64,000 bases of DNA. It comes from Paenibacillus sp. JCM 18996 (GTDB lineage: Bacteria; Bacillota; Bacilli; Paenibacillales; NBRC-103111). This document shows, piece after piece, positions 1 through 9,885 of this stretch (positions are counted from its first letter, which is position 1; each line of letters begins with the position of its first letter). The stretch lies in the NCBI GenBank assembly GCA_001313085.1, contig BBFE01000011.1:1-64000 (forward strand), given 5' to 3'. Both the position numbers and the translations under genes were made by a program. The notes under the pieces are model-generated. The model was not told where the DNA came from, made no database searches, and worked only from the letters and a program-made list of their open reading frames with translations.

Positions 1-1196
1 GGCACGTCCCGCAGCCGCTTCCGCCGGAGCGCTGCGGCAAGCAGGACGATCCGCGTCGACATCGAGCGGCTCGACGCGCTGATGAACCTGTTCAGCGAGT
101 TGCTCATTGACAGGGTGCGGCTCGAGCAGCTGGCGTCGGAGGTCAAGCGCAGCGATCTGAACGAGACGGTGGAGCATATGGCCAGAGTCAGCGGAGACCT
201 GCAGGACATCGTCCTGAAGCTGCGGATGGTGCCTATCGATACCGTGTTCAACCGGTTTCCGCGGATGGTCCGTGATTTGGCCAAGTCGTTGGATAAAAAA
301 AAGATCGATTTCCTCATCACCGGGGCGGAAACGGAGCTGGACCGCACCGTCATTGACGAGATCGGAGATCCCCTGGTGCACCTGCTCCGCAATGCGGTGG
401 ACCATGGCGTGGAGCCGATCGGCGACCGCATCGCAGCAGGGAAAAGCGAAACCGGAACGATTCATTTGCGGGCCTTTCATTCCGGGAATCATGTGTACAT
501 CGAGATCGAGGAAGACGGACGCGGCATAATCCGGGAGAAGGTGCTGGCCACCGCGTTAAAGCGTGGAATCGTGACCGAAGATCAGGCGGCCCGTATGCCG
601 GATGAGGAAGTACAGCAGCTGCTGTTCGCTTCCGGTTTTTTTCCACGGCGGATAAAATTTCCGATATTTCCGGGCGCGGCGTTGGGCTGGATGTCGTGAA
701 GACCAAAATTCAAAGCCTGGGAGGAACAATCCATATTACTTCAAAGCCCGGGCTGGGCACCAAGTTTACTGTTGAGCTCCCGCTAACTTTGTCCATTATT
801 TCAGCAATGCTGGTCCGCCTTGGCAATGAAAAAAAATTCGCGATACCGCTGTCTTCCATTGTCGAAACGGTGATCCTTTCGAGGGAACAAATCCGGCACG
901 TACACGGAAATAAGATGATGAACTACCGCAGCAACGTCATCCCGCTTATTTCGCTTGCCAAAGTATTCGATTCACCCGAGTATTCCGAAGAAAGTGAGGA
1001 AGAGACCGAAGTGGTGATCGTGCGAAAAGGGGATAAGCTTGCCGGCTTGTTCATCGATAATTTCATCGGCCAGCAGGAGATCGTGCTGAAAGGGCTGGGT
1101 AAATATTTGACGAATGTGTTCGCCATATCCGGAGCAACCATCCTAGGCGACGGACAAGTGGCTTTAATTATCGATACCAACGCTTTGCTAAACTAA
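1..1196 (+). CDS. cheA: Chemotaxis histidine kinase CheA, 5' end outside window
   Basis: Sensor kinase that autophosphorylates in response to chemoreceptors and passes phosphate to CheY/CheB. Only the C-terminal part is present and the frame is open from base 1. The dimerisation (P3) helices come first (around IERLDALMNLFSELL), then the ATPase domain with the N box HLLRNAVDHGVEP and the EDGRG and GRGVGLDVVK glycine motifs, then the CheW-like P5 domain (SIISAMLVRLGNEKKFAIPL onward). The frame breaks at a seven-T run (636-642); removing two Ts restores FASGFSTADK and joins the ATPase to P5. It heads cheA-cheW-cheC-cheD-sigD, the same order as in B. subtilis. The break is read as a sequencing error. 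Confidence 0.95.
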
Positions 1197-1226
1197 CGAA
1201 TTTTAAATTATGACGGGAGGCTGGCA

Positions 1227-1690
1227 ATGGCAGAAGAAGTGAAAGTTATCATATTTGCTCTTGCGGAAGAAGAATACGGAGTTGAAGTGGATCTGGTAAA
1301 AAAACGATTGAAAGAATGCAGCCGATGACCCGCGTCCCCAAGACTCCGGCTTTTGTCAAAGGGGTAATCAATCTTAGAGGCATTGTAGTTCCGGTGATCG
1401 ACCTGAGAGGAAGATTCGGTTTCGCCGAGAGCGAATACACGGACGCCACCCGCATCATTATTGTCGCCGTCAATGACCTGGAGGTCGGGCTTATTGTCGA
1501 TTCGGCCAACGACGTCATCAATGTTGACACCGATATGATCGAAGCCCCTCCTGAGATCGTCGGCGGCATTAGAGCCAAGTATTTGCGCGGGATCGCCAAA
1601 ATTTCCGGCGAGCGGCTGCTGATCATGCTCGATCTGTCCGAGGTTTTGAATAAAAGTGAGCTCATTCAGCTGCAGCAAATAGAGGAGTAG
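1227..1690 (+). CDS. cheW: Chemotaxis coupling protein CheW (frameshifted)
   Basis: Adaptor that couples chemoreceptors to CheA; a single CheW/SH3-like domain of about 154 residues. The start ATG at 1227 follows GGGAGG. The N-terminus MAEEVKVIIFALAEEEYGVE is in one frame and the rest (PMTRVPKTPAFVKGVINLRG, then VVPVIDLRGRFG) in another. The switch is at a seven-A run (1298-1304), where removing two As gives VKTIERMQPM. NLRG and the PVIDLR strand are classic CheW features. It lies 30 bases after cheA and 4 bases before cheC, so it is surely co-transcribed. The break is a likely sequencing error. Confidence 0.94.
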
Positions 1691-1694
1691 CGCG

Positions 1695-2321
1695 GTGAAC
1701 CTTTTCAGGCCACTCGCCGAGTTTCAACTGGATGTGCTGAAGGAAGTGGGCAATATCGGCGCCGGCCATGCCGCTACTGCCCTCTCCAAATTATTGGATA
1801 AACCTGTGGATATGCTGGTGCCTCAAGTCAGGATAAAGGAGTTCGAAGAAATCGCCGATACCGTCGGGGGCTCGGAGCAGATTGTGATCGCCATTTTTTC
1901 TGCGGGTGGAAGGGGAGGCGCCGGGCAATTTGTTCATTATTCTGTCGCTCAATTCCGCCAAGCGGCTGCTGAAAAAAAACATGGCGGGAATCGATGTGGA
2001 GGAAGAAGGGCGGTATTCCGAGATGGAACTGTCCGCGCTTAACGAAATCGGTAATATTCTGGCCGGCTCCTATCTGTCTTCGCTCGCTGATTTTACAGAG
2101 CTTCCGATGTTCCCCAGCGTCCCTTCTCTGGCGATCGACATGGCGGGGGCCATTCTAAGCAGCGGCCTCATGCAATTGGGCCAAATGGGCGACCATGCGC
2201 TGTTGATCGACACTACTTTTGTCGAGGACCAGGCGGAAGTGGAAGGGCATTTTATCCTGATTCCGGATCCGGCGCGTATGAAAAAGTTTTTTTTAGGGCT
2301 CTGGGAGTCGAATCATCATGA
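1695..2321 (+). CDS. cheC: CheY-P phosphatase CheC (two frameshifts)
   Basis: Chemotaxis phosphatase that dephosphorylates CheY-P and binds CheD. GTG start at 1695, four bases after cheW. Both phosphatase-type helices are visible: LKEVGNIGAGHAATAL near the N-terminus and ALNEIGNILAGSYL in the second half. One frameshift is at T6 (1894-1899). A second, at T8 (2287-2294), hides the natural end: with six Ts the protein finishes FFRALGVESS and its TGA (2319-2321) overlaps the cheD ATG. Reconstructed length is about 207 residues, as in the family. Confidence 0.93.
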
Positions 2322-2805
2322 TGGAAGAGCAGTTTATTAAAGTGGGCATGGCGGACCTGAATGTGGCGCAATCGACCGAAGTGCTCAAGACGACCGGCCT
2401 CGGATCCTGCGTAGGGCTGACATTATACGATCCTAAGCGTAAAATAGCGGGTATGGCACATGTGATGCTCCCTACAGCGGAGATCGCCAGGGAAGGAAGC
2501 TTCAACGCCGCAAAATACGCGGATACGGCCATCCCGGAATTGATAAGGAAGATGACGGAAATGGGCGCGCTGGTCAAACAGATGCAGCTAAGATGGCCGG
2601 CGGGGCGCAGATGTTCTCTTACGGCAGCGACACGATGAGAATCGGCCCCCGCAATGTGGAATCGTGCAAGGAAATGCTCAAACAGCATAGGATACCGCTC
2701 CTTGCCGAAGACATCGGGGGCAATTACGGAAGAACGATAGAGTTCAGGGCGTCAACGGGTATGCTCATTATCCGGAGTTTCCAGTATGGAGTAAAGGAAG
2801 TCTGA
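2318..2805 (+). CDS. cheD: Chemoreceptor glutamine deamidase CheD (frameshifted)
   Basis: Deamidates receptor glutamines and forms a regulatory complex with CheC. The N-terminal half carries the catalytic Cys in TTGLGSCVGL and the His in MAHVMLP; the C-terminal half has the GGAQMF and DIGGNYGRTIEF segments typical of CheD. The halves are in different frames. One base has been lost near 2585 (cagct for caggct), which restores KQMQAKMAGGAQMF. The start ATG overlaps the reconstructed cheC stop, indicating translational coupling. Length about 162 residues, normal for the family. Confidence 0.93.
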
Positions 2806-2807
2806 TT

Positions 2808-3236
2808 ATGGCGGGAACCCTTCGTTGGAATTTGATGCTAGGCTTGTTCACTTTTATAATTATCTTCATACTTTCCTTTTCCAACAATATTTGGTTGACT
2901 ACGATTTTGCACAGCCTGTACGGCTTTGCAGCCGTGTTTCTGATGACCTTCGCATTCCGCTCCATCCTGGGCAGCCTGGGCGGCTTGTCGGATATGCGCG
3001 ACGCGGCCTCCCCGCAGGAGGAGGCATCTTTCAAAGGAACTGGGTTCGAGGCCGTTACACCGGAGGACGACCAGGCCCTAAAGCAGCTCCTGGCCAAGGG
3101 GGAAAGTTCCGCCCTTGGCGACAGCCCGTCTTTTACGGCGCTGAGGCATGGAAAGCTCAAATCGGTGGAGGCCGCGGATCCGGAGGAGCTTGCCAATGCC
3201 GTGCGGCGTCAGCTGTCAGAAGATAAAGGATGGTGA
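2808..3236 (+). CDS. Small membrane protein of unknown function in chemotaxis operon
   Basis: Intact 142-residue ORF starting two bases after cheD. Two adjacent hydrophobic segments lie at about residues 9-26 and 30-52 (LMLGLFTFIIIFILSFS; LYGFAAVFLMTFAFRSIL). A charged, low-hydrophobicity tail of about 85 residues follows, rich in Glu, Asp, Ala and Ser, probably cytoplasmic. No enzyme motif is visible. It occupies the cheD-sigD junction, where B. subtilis has no gene. Co-transcription suggests a role linked to motility, but that is inference only. Confidence 0.75.
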   Translation: MAGTLRWNLMLGLFTFIIIFILSFSNNIWLTTILHSLYGFAAVFLMTFAFRSILGSLGGLSDMRDAASPQEEASFKGTGFEAVTPEDDQALKQLLAKGESSALGDSPSFTALRHGKLKSVEAADPEELANAVRRQLSEDKGW

Positions 3237-3244
3237 GATTGACG

Positions 3245-4041
3245 ATGATCCGGCAAAAGCAGTCGAATATAGCGAATTTGGACTTATGGATCAGGTGCAG
3301 AGAGGAAGGAGACCTCCCGGCGAAGCAGGATCTGATCGAGTCATATCTGCCATTGGTAGATTACGTATCCAACCGGTTGCCGCCACGCTGCCGAAGAATA
3401 TCGGCAAGGACGATCTGCACAGCTTTGGAGTGCTGGGTTTGATCGACGCTATCCAGAAGTTCGACTATCAAAGAGGACTGCAGTTTGAAACTTATGCCTC
3501 CTGGAGAATCAGGGGCGCCATCATTGACGGGCTCCGCCAAGGCGATTGGGTGCCAAGGTCCGTTAGGGAAAAGGCTAAAAGAATCGAGGAAGCTTTCCAA
3601 AAAAAACTGGAACAAAAAAAATATTTGCGCTCCGTCACCGATGCGGAAATTAGCTCTTATTTGAATATTAAAGAATCCGAATTTCAACAAATGGTCCAGG
3701 AAATTGCCGTGACCACGATTTGTTCTATAGACGATCCGATCCGGGAAGAAGATTCAGAAACCCGCCTTTCTTTATTAATAGATGAAACCGCCAAAAAACC
3801 CGGAGTACAAAGTGGGCGAGTTTTTTTTCCTGCAGGAGTCTTTGGCTAAAGCGATTGAACTTTTGACGGAAAAAGAAAGAACCGTCGTCTCCTTATTTTA
3901 CTATGAGGATTTGTCCTTGAGCGAGATTGCCGAGGTGATGTCTTTGTCCCCATCGAGAATATCCCAGCTTCATTCCAAGGCCATCCTGCGGCTGCGCGGC
4001 GCTCTGGCACGCTATAAAGGCAGTTGTTCCAAGATTCCTGA
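3245..4041 (+). CDS. sigD: Flagellar/motility sigma factor SigD (FliA/WhiG family, multiple frameshifts)
   Basis: Alternative sigma factor for flagellin, chemotaxis and autolysin genes. Region 2 is recognisable from KNIGKDDLHSFGVLGLIDAI and FDYQRGLQFETYASWRIRGA, and region 4 from LTEKERTVVSLFYYEDLSL with the helix-turn-helix SEIAEVMSLSPSRISQLHSK. ATG 3245 is preferred because GGTGAG lies just upstream; ATG 3230 falls inside that ribosome-binding site. Three breaks are needed: a lost G near 3378, an extra A in 3793-3798, and a base near the 3' end (tail YKRQLFQDS, stop at 4039-4041). In the raw frame the ORF would run to 4150. T8 at 3821-3828 may also add one Phe. Confidence 0.92.
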
Positions 4042-4107
4042 TCAGAAATCCCGCCCTCATGGACGCCAGATTTCTGTTTCTGATGCGAAAAGTGGAGGAA
4101 ATCCATC

Positions 4108-5516
4108 ATGTCTGAACAAAGGTTCCCTTTGGAGCATTACATCCAAATAATGATTACGGCCGACGGCCAGAATGCGGTCCTTCAATTCAGTCATTGCGAG
4201 GATGATTTTTCCGTCACACAGCAGGAGCTGGAGCAGCTGATACAGGCGCGGGGAATCGTATACGGCGTGGATTTCAAGATGATTAACGAGATTGTGCAAA
4301 ATCCGAAAAAAAACTTTTTACATGCAGCCACCACTATTGCTTCGGGTCTGCCTTCTGTGGAAGGCAAACCGGGGTACATCCGTTTATTCCGCGACCTTGA
4401 CAACGAAACCAGGAAGCCGATGGAGCTGGAAGACGGCAAAGTCGATTTTAAGCAGCTGGGCACGATGCCTAATGTCACGAAGGGCCAGATTATCGCGGAG
4501 AGGATCCCCGCCACGGAAGGCACTGCGGGAATGACGGTCACCGGAGAGGAGATCAAGTCCAAAGCGGGCGCCGAAGCCCGGTTCAAGATCGGCAGGAATG
4601 TGGTCGCGGACCCTGGGCACAAAGCCATTTATGCCGCTATAGACGGACTGGTCACGAGGACGGAGAAGGACAAAATCAACGTGTTTCCGGTGTATGAAGT
4701 AAACGGAGATGTCGATTTCAGCATCGGAAACATTGACTTTGTCGGTACGGTCGTCATCCGTGGCAATGTGCTGGGCGGTTTCCGTGTGAAAGCGTCCGGA
4801 GACATCAGGGTGACAGGAAGCGTGGAGGCGGCGGAACTGCAGGCAGGGGCTCTATCGATATCGCCGGCGGCATTCTCGGACAAAACAAGGGACTCATTAA
4901 AGCGGGAGTAAACGTAAAAAAGTTCATTTATTCAGGAGGGCATTGTGGAAGCGGGGGAGGACGTGATCGTTTCCCGGAGTATTATGCATTCCACCATCCG
5001 CGCCGGGCATACCGTGCTGTGCAAAGGTTCCAAAGGATTGATCGTCGGCGGGCTGGTACAGGCTGGCAGGCATATCGTTGCCCGCACCATCGGCAATTCG
5101 ATGTCCACGGTGACCGCATTGGAGGCGGGAGTCGTTCCCGAGCTGCGGAACGAACTGGCGCTGCTTCGGGGCGAGCTAAAGACCGGGAGGGACAATCTCG
5201 ATAAGACGGAGAAGGCGCTCTCGCTTCTGGACCAGCTGGCCGCCTCGGGAAGCCTGACTCCCGCCAAGGTCGCAATGAGGGTAAAGCTGCAGCATACGAA
5301 ACGTCAAACCGTCGAACGGTTGTATGAAATCAAAGAACGCATTCTAGAAATCGAGAAATCGCTCGAGGACTCCGACCAAGCCAGCATCGACGTGATCGGG
5401 GCCGTGTACAGCGGCGTGAGAATCGTAATAGGCCGGCATACAAAATTTGTCAAGGACTCCACCTCCCAGCCACTTTTAAAATCTTGGGCGGGGAGATCGT
5501 TCTTATCCCGCTGTAG
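4108..5516 (+). CDS. FapA/DUF342 family protein in motility operon (frameshifted)
   Basis: About 468 residues after reconstruction. The N-terminal part (MSEQRFPLEHYIQIMITAD onward) and the central beta-helical repeats match the flagellar-assembly protein A (FapA, DUF342) family: VNGDVDFSIGNIDFVGTVVI, GGFRVKASGDIRVTGSVEAA, and after repair AGGSIDIAGGILGQNKG. The C-terminal third is a Leu/Glu/Lys-rich coiled coil (ELALLRGELKTGRDNLDKTE) ending in a short beta segment, YSGVRIVIGRHTKFVK. A G is lost at 4846-4849, an A gained at 4916-4921, and the last residues (HFKILGGEIVLIPL) are out of frame. It sits between sigD and the SwrB-like gene, which supports a link to flagella, though the molecular role is unknown. 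Confidence 0.85.
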
Positions 5517-5553
5517 ACGGGAACTATGTTACTTGAAAAAAAGGTGAACAGAA

Positions 5554-6177
5554 ATGAATTCCGACAACCCGTTACTCTATGTCGTTTTACTCGGTTTAAT
5601 ATTGATCGTCTTCTCGAGGTTTCTGCCAAAATCCGCCTCTTCCTCCCCCAGTCGGCTGATGGTCAAGGAGATGGAAGAGTCGCTTGATCAATTCGGGGCG
5701 GAGATGGAAGAGCAGAACCGGGTGCTGATCGAGCTGTTTTCGGAAACGAAACGGGAATATGAGCTTCAGATCACGAATCTGGCGGGAAGGCTGGAAACGC
5801 TCGAACGGCAGAACGCGGAGCTGTCCAGGCAGTTTGGAAGGCTCGCACACGATCGCGAGGGCGCGCTTCTCCAGGCGCGCGTTGCGGCATTGCACGGCGG
5901 GTGGTCAGACCCCATGACTGGGCCGGGACAACAGGCAGCTGCAGCGCAGCAAACCGCTGCCCCGCAGGCACGCGGCAGTGAAAACCTGATCGAAGGCAGC
6001 CGACAGCCGGACGAGAAGGTGTCCCTTATCCATCTCAAGATCAGATACGCGGAGTTGTTTTCCTATCATGAGGCGGGAAAGTCCGTCGATTATATCGCGA
6101 AGAAGCTGGGCATGAACAAAGGCGAGGTCGGCTTGATCCTTCAGCTTTCCAGGCAGGAGGACAAGCTCAATGCTTAA
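5554..6177 (+). CDS. SwrB/YlxL-like single-pass membrane protein
   Basis: Intact 207-residue ORF. One N-terminal transmembrane helix (YVVLLGLILIVFSRFL, residues 9-24) is followed by a long coiled coil (about 40-100: MEESLDQFGAEMEEQNRVLI, LAGRLETLERQNAEL), an Ala/Gln linker, and a C-terminal segment resembling a helix-turn-helix (EAGKSVDYIAKKLGMNKGEV). Position directly after sigD/fapA and before rpsB is that of swrB (ylxL) in B. subtilis, which promotes flagellar type III export activation. The assignment rests on architecture and synteny, not on close sequence recall. Confidence 0.7.
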   Translation: MNSDNPLLYVVLLGLILIVFSRFLPKSASSSPSRLMVKEMEESLDQFGAEMEEQNRVLIELFSETKREYELQITNLAGRLETLERQNAELSRQFGRLAHDREGALLQARVAALHGGWSDPMTGPGQQAAAAQQTAAPQARGSENLIEGSRQPDEKVSLIHLKIRYAELFSYHEAGKSVDYIAKKLGMNKGEVGLILQLSRQEDKLNA

Positions 6178-6667
6178 AACCGGTTTTCGTGGGCGGTTTG
6201 GGGATAGGGCTCATACTCGGAGCACTGCTGCTTTATGTAATGAACTTCGCGGCCAAAGCCCCCGCACCGTCGCAGCCTCCCAAAGCTCCTGCCGCGAGCG
6301 AGCTGGACATGCAGGCGTTGAAACAGCAGGCCGGCCTTTATTACCAGGTGTTCGGCAAGGACGAGAAGGTTTATACTGAGCCTCAAGTGGACGATCTGCT
6401 TAAGCGGGAAACCGGCAAACCGGCCGACGCAAAAAATTGGGGCGGATTCGACAAAGGTAGTATATATCGAGGACGGTTATAAAGCGGCCAGTGTTTCGGA
6501 CATGCTGTTTAAAGCCGGTATTATCACAGACCGAAAAGCGTTTGAAGACGAGCTGTCGCGGCAGCAGAAAACAGGCAAGATCCAGGTCGGAGCCCATGTC
6601 TTCACCGCCCCCCTCGACATGAACGGAGTTATCGCAAAAAATTACCGCTTTACCCGCTCCCCGGTAA
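6170..6667 (+). CDS. Membrane-anchored protein with MltG/YceG LysM-like domain (frameshifted)
   Basis: Reconstructed to about 164 residues, with the ATG overlapping the end of the SwrB-like gene. It has an N-terminal transmembrane helix (VGGLGIGLILGALLLYVM), a Pro/Ala linker, and a C-terminal half (VVYIEDGYKAASVSDMLFKA, then KAFEDELSRQ and KIQVGAHVFTAPLDMNGVI). The last part resembles the LysM-like subdomain that precedes the catalytic domain of endolytic transglycosylase MltG; the catalytic domain itself is absent. Breaks: an extra A at 6176-6179, an extra base near 6455, and A6 near 6635, after which it ends KITALPAPR with stop at 6665-6667. Function unknown; a peptidoglycan-associated role is inference. 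Confidence 0.6.
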
Positions 6668-6692
6668 GCTCCGAGGGGCTGCAAGACTGCTG

Positions 6693-6721
6693 TTGCAACC
6701 GTCTTTCAAGTATGTTATAGT
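6693..6721 (+). promoter_or_regulatory. Sigma-A promoter for rpsB
   Basis: TTGCAA (6693-6698), a 17-base spacer and TATAGT (6716-6721). Transcription would start near 6728, giving a leader of about 120 bases before rpsB. Confidence 0.7.
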
Positions 6722-6849
6722 AATTGACGGTGTTATTACACACGTCGATCAATTTCGATAACGGTGCTCTTTTTGACAAGGAGTTTTATCGGAAAATGAC
6801 GTCGGCGGAGGAAACCACAAAAAACCACAAATCGAGGAGGATTTACCGC

Positions 6850-7549
6850 ATGGCAGTTATCTCCATGAAACAGCTCTTGGAAGCTGGGGTACACTTCGGA
6901 CATCAGACCCGCCGTTGGAACCCGAAGATGGATCGTTACATCTTTACTGAAAGAAACGGAATCTACATTATCGACCTTCAGAAGACGGTCAAGAAAGTTG
7001 AGGAAGCCTACAACTTCGTTAAATCCGTTTCCGAAGAGAATGGAACCATTCTTTTCGTAGGTACCAAGAAACAGGCTCAAGATTCCGTTGCAGAGGAAGC
7101 CGAGCGCTGCGGAATGTACTACATCAACCAGCGTTGGCTCGGCGGTACATTGACTAATTTCCAAACTATCCAGAAGCGGATCGACCGTCTTCATGAACTG
7201 GAAAGAATGGAAGAGGACGGAACTTTCGCGCTTCTGCCTAAGAAAGAAGTTATCATCCTTAACAAGGAAAAAAGAAAAGCTTGAGAAATTCCTGGGCGGT
7301 ATCAAAGGAATGAAGGGCCTTCCAAGCGCCTTGTTCATTATTGATCCTCGCAAAGAGCGCATTGCCGTTGCAGAAGCTCGTAAATTGGGTATTCCCATCG
7401 TCGGCATCGTTGATACGAACTGCGATCCGGACGAAATCGATTATGTTATCCCGGGTAACGACGACGCGATCCGCGCTGTGAAATTGCTTACCGCCAAGAT
7501 GGCCGACGCTGTTATCGAAGCTCACCAAGGCGAACAAACAACAGCATAA
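6850..7549 (+). CDS. rpsB: 30S ribosomal protein S2 (frameshifted)
   Basis: Small-subunit ribosomal protein of about 233 residues. ATG 6850 follows a GAGGAGG site. [20 protein letters not shown] and [20 protein letters not shown] are the universal S2 opening, and [20 protein letters not shown] the conserved C-terminal part. The frame changes at A6 (7268-7273); one A fewer restores [17 protein letters not shown]. As an essential gene it shows that the frameshifts here are not biological. An in-frame upstream extension to 6724 lacks a ribosome-binding site and is not part of the protein. Confidence 0.97.
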
Positions 7550-7568
7550 TCCCGTTATATATAAACAG

Positions 7569-7614
7569 AAAGGGTGGTCTGCAGGTGTAATGCCTCTCAC
7601 CGCCCTTTTTTTTT
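7569..7614 (+). terminator. Terminator after rpsB
   Basis: GGGTGGT pairs with ACCGCCC (one G-U) around a loop, followed by a run of nine Ts. Confidence 0.75.
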
Positions 7615-7625
7615 AAAAGGTCTTC

Positions 7626-7689
7626 GGGGCTCCCCGCAAAGTACCAGGAATACTCTACGAAGGTTTAGCTTCACTTTGTGGGGTTAATT
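7626..7689 (+). repeat. Intergenic inverted-repeat element, copy 1
   Basis: 64 bp between the rpsB terminator and tsf. Left arm GGGGCTCCCCGCAAAGTACC, middle CTACGAAGG, right arm TTCACTTTGTGGGG; the outer arms can pair imperfectly. It matches copy 2 (12677-12742) in reverse orientation along nearly its whole length. See the finding on the repeat family. Confidence 0.75.
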
Positions 7690-7722
7690 TAAAAAAGACA
7701 ATTTCCAAGGAGGACTTTACAA

Positions 7723-8373
7723 ATGGCAGTTACTGCGGCACTGGTTAAAGAATTGCGCGAGAAAACAGGAGCGGGCATGCTGGATTGCAAAAAAAGCTCT
7801 TGAAGAAGCGAACGGTGATATCACTAAAGCGTCCGAGATCCTGCGTGAAAAAAGGATTGGCTGCTGCGGCCAACAAATCCGGACGGATCGCGACGGAAGG
7901 CATAGTTGAATCTTACATACATGCTGGCGGCCGTATCGGCGTGCTGGTTGAAATCAACTGCGAGACCGACTTTGTCGGCAAGACCGACCAATTCCGCGAT
8001 TTCGCGAGAGACGTGGCAATGCAGATCGCAGCCGCAACCCGCTTTATGTCCGCCGTGAAGACGTTCCTCAGGAAGCACTCGACAAAGAACGCGAAATCTT
8101 GAGAAACCAGGCGCTCAACGAAGGCAAGCCGGCTCATATCGTCGACAAAATGGTGGAAGCCGCATCGGCAAATACTACGAAGAGTTCTGTCTGCTTGAGC
8201 AGGCATTCATCAAAGATCCGGACAAGACGATCCAGACTTTGCTCAACGAGAAAATCTCCACCATCGGAGAGAATATTTCCATCCGCCGCTTCGCCCGTTT
8301 TGAGCTGGGAGAAGGTTTGGAGAAGAAACAGGAAAACTTCGCTGAGGAAGTTATGGCGCAAGCCAACCTATAG
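7723..8373 (+). CDS. tsf: Elongation factor Ts (multiple frameshifts)
   Basis: Nucleotide exchange factor for EF-Tu, about 216 residues. ATG 7723 follows [27 protein letters not shown] with the adjoining [12 protein letters not shown] is the family signature, and [18 protein letters not shown] the core domain. Repair needs removal of As at 7789-7795 and 7848-7853 and restoring a C near 8040 and a G near 8159. The protein ends EEVMAQANL with stop TAG at 8371-8373. No long ORF survives in the raw frames, but the reading is unambiguous once repaired. Confidence 0.95.
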
Positions 8374-8391
8374 TAATAGAATCTTGATGGC

Positions 8392-8419
8392 AGGAACACT
8401 TCGTGTTCCTTCTTTTTTT
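8392..8419 (+). terminator. Terminator after tsf
   Basis: Perfect 8-bp stem AGGAACAC / GTGTTCCT with a three-base loop, then a T-rich tail. Confidence 0.85.
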
Positions 8420-8477
8420 AGAGATAGATGCATCGCAAGCCTTCATGTCACTATGCGGGGTTATGAAACGGAGGTAA

Positions 8478-9212
<735 letters not shown>

Positions 9213-9213
<1 letters not shown>

Positions 9214-9772
9214 TGCCTCAAAACGTGAAAAAAAAGCGCGCAGGAGCGTATGGAAAAAAGCGATCGACGCTTTGAAAAGGGAGCTGAACAGCTACCGCGC
9301 GGGTAAAGCCTCGCCTTCCCTTCTGGACCGTGTCCAGGTAGAATACTATGGTGCTATGACTCCGGTGAACCAGCTCGCCAACATCGCAACGCCGGATGCC
9401 AGAACTTTAATGATCCAGCCTTGGGACAAAAAAACTCGTTATCCACTATCGAGAAGGCGATCCTGAAATCGGATCTGGGTCTAAACCCAAGCAACGATGG
9501 CAATGCTATCCGTATCATCATTCCGGCTCTGACCGAAGAAAGACGAGCGGAATTGGTCAAATTGACCAAGAAAGCCGGAGAAGAGGCGAAGGTGGCCATT
9601 CGCAATATCCGCAGAGATGCGAACGACGACATCAGGAAAATGGAAAAAAACGGAATTTCCGAGGACGAATCCCGCGGCCATCAAGAGGAAATCCAGAAAT
9701 CGACCGACAAATTTATTGCCGAAGTGGACAAAGTGCTGACGGCTAAAGAAAAAAGAGATCATGGAAGTTTAA
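9213..9772 (+). CDS. frr: Ribosome recycling factor (frameshifted)
   Basis: Works with EF-G to split post-termination ribosomes. About 185 residues: [20 protein letters not shown], then [49 protein letters not shown] and the C-terminal coiled coil to TAKEKEIMEV. Four A runs (near 9232, 9254, 9426 and 9750) each add one or two bases, and the raw sequence has no open frame across the gene. ATG overlaps the pyrH stop by one base. Confidence 0.95.
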
Positions 9773-9785
9773 ATGATACACGGAT

Positions 9786-9812
9786 AAAAAACGCCGTTAC
9801 GGCGTTTTTTTT
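9786..9812 (+). terminator. Terminator after frr
   Basis: AACGCCG-tta-CGGCGTT stem flanked by an A run and a T run; a strong, potentially bidirectional intrinsic terminator. Confidence 0.9.
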
Positions 9813-9885
9813 ATTTTAAGTAAGGAAGCTCATGTCCGATACGGATCGGAAGCGACTTCAATAGGTGCTGTTCGGGGGAACAAGA

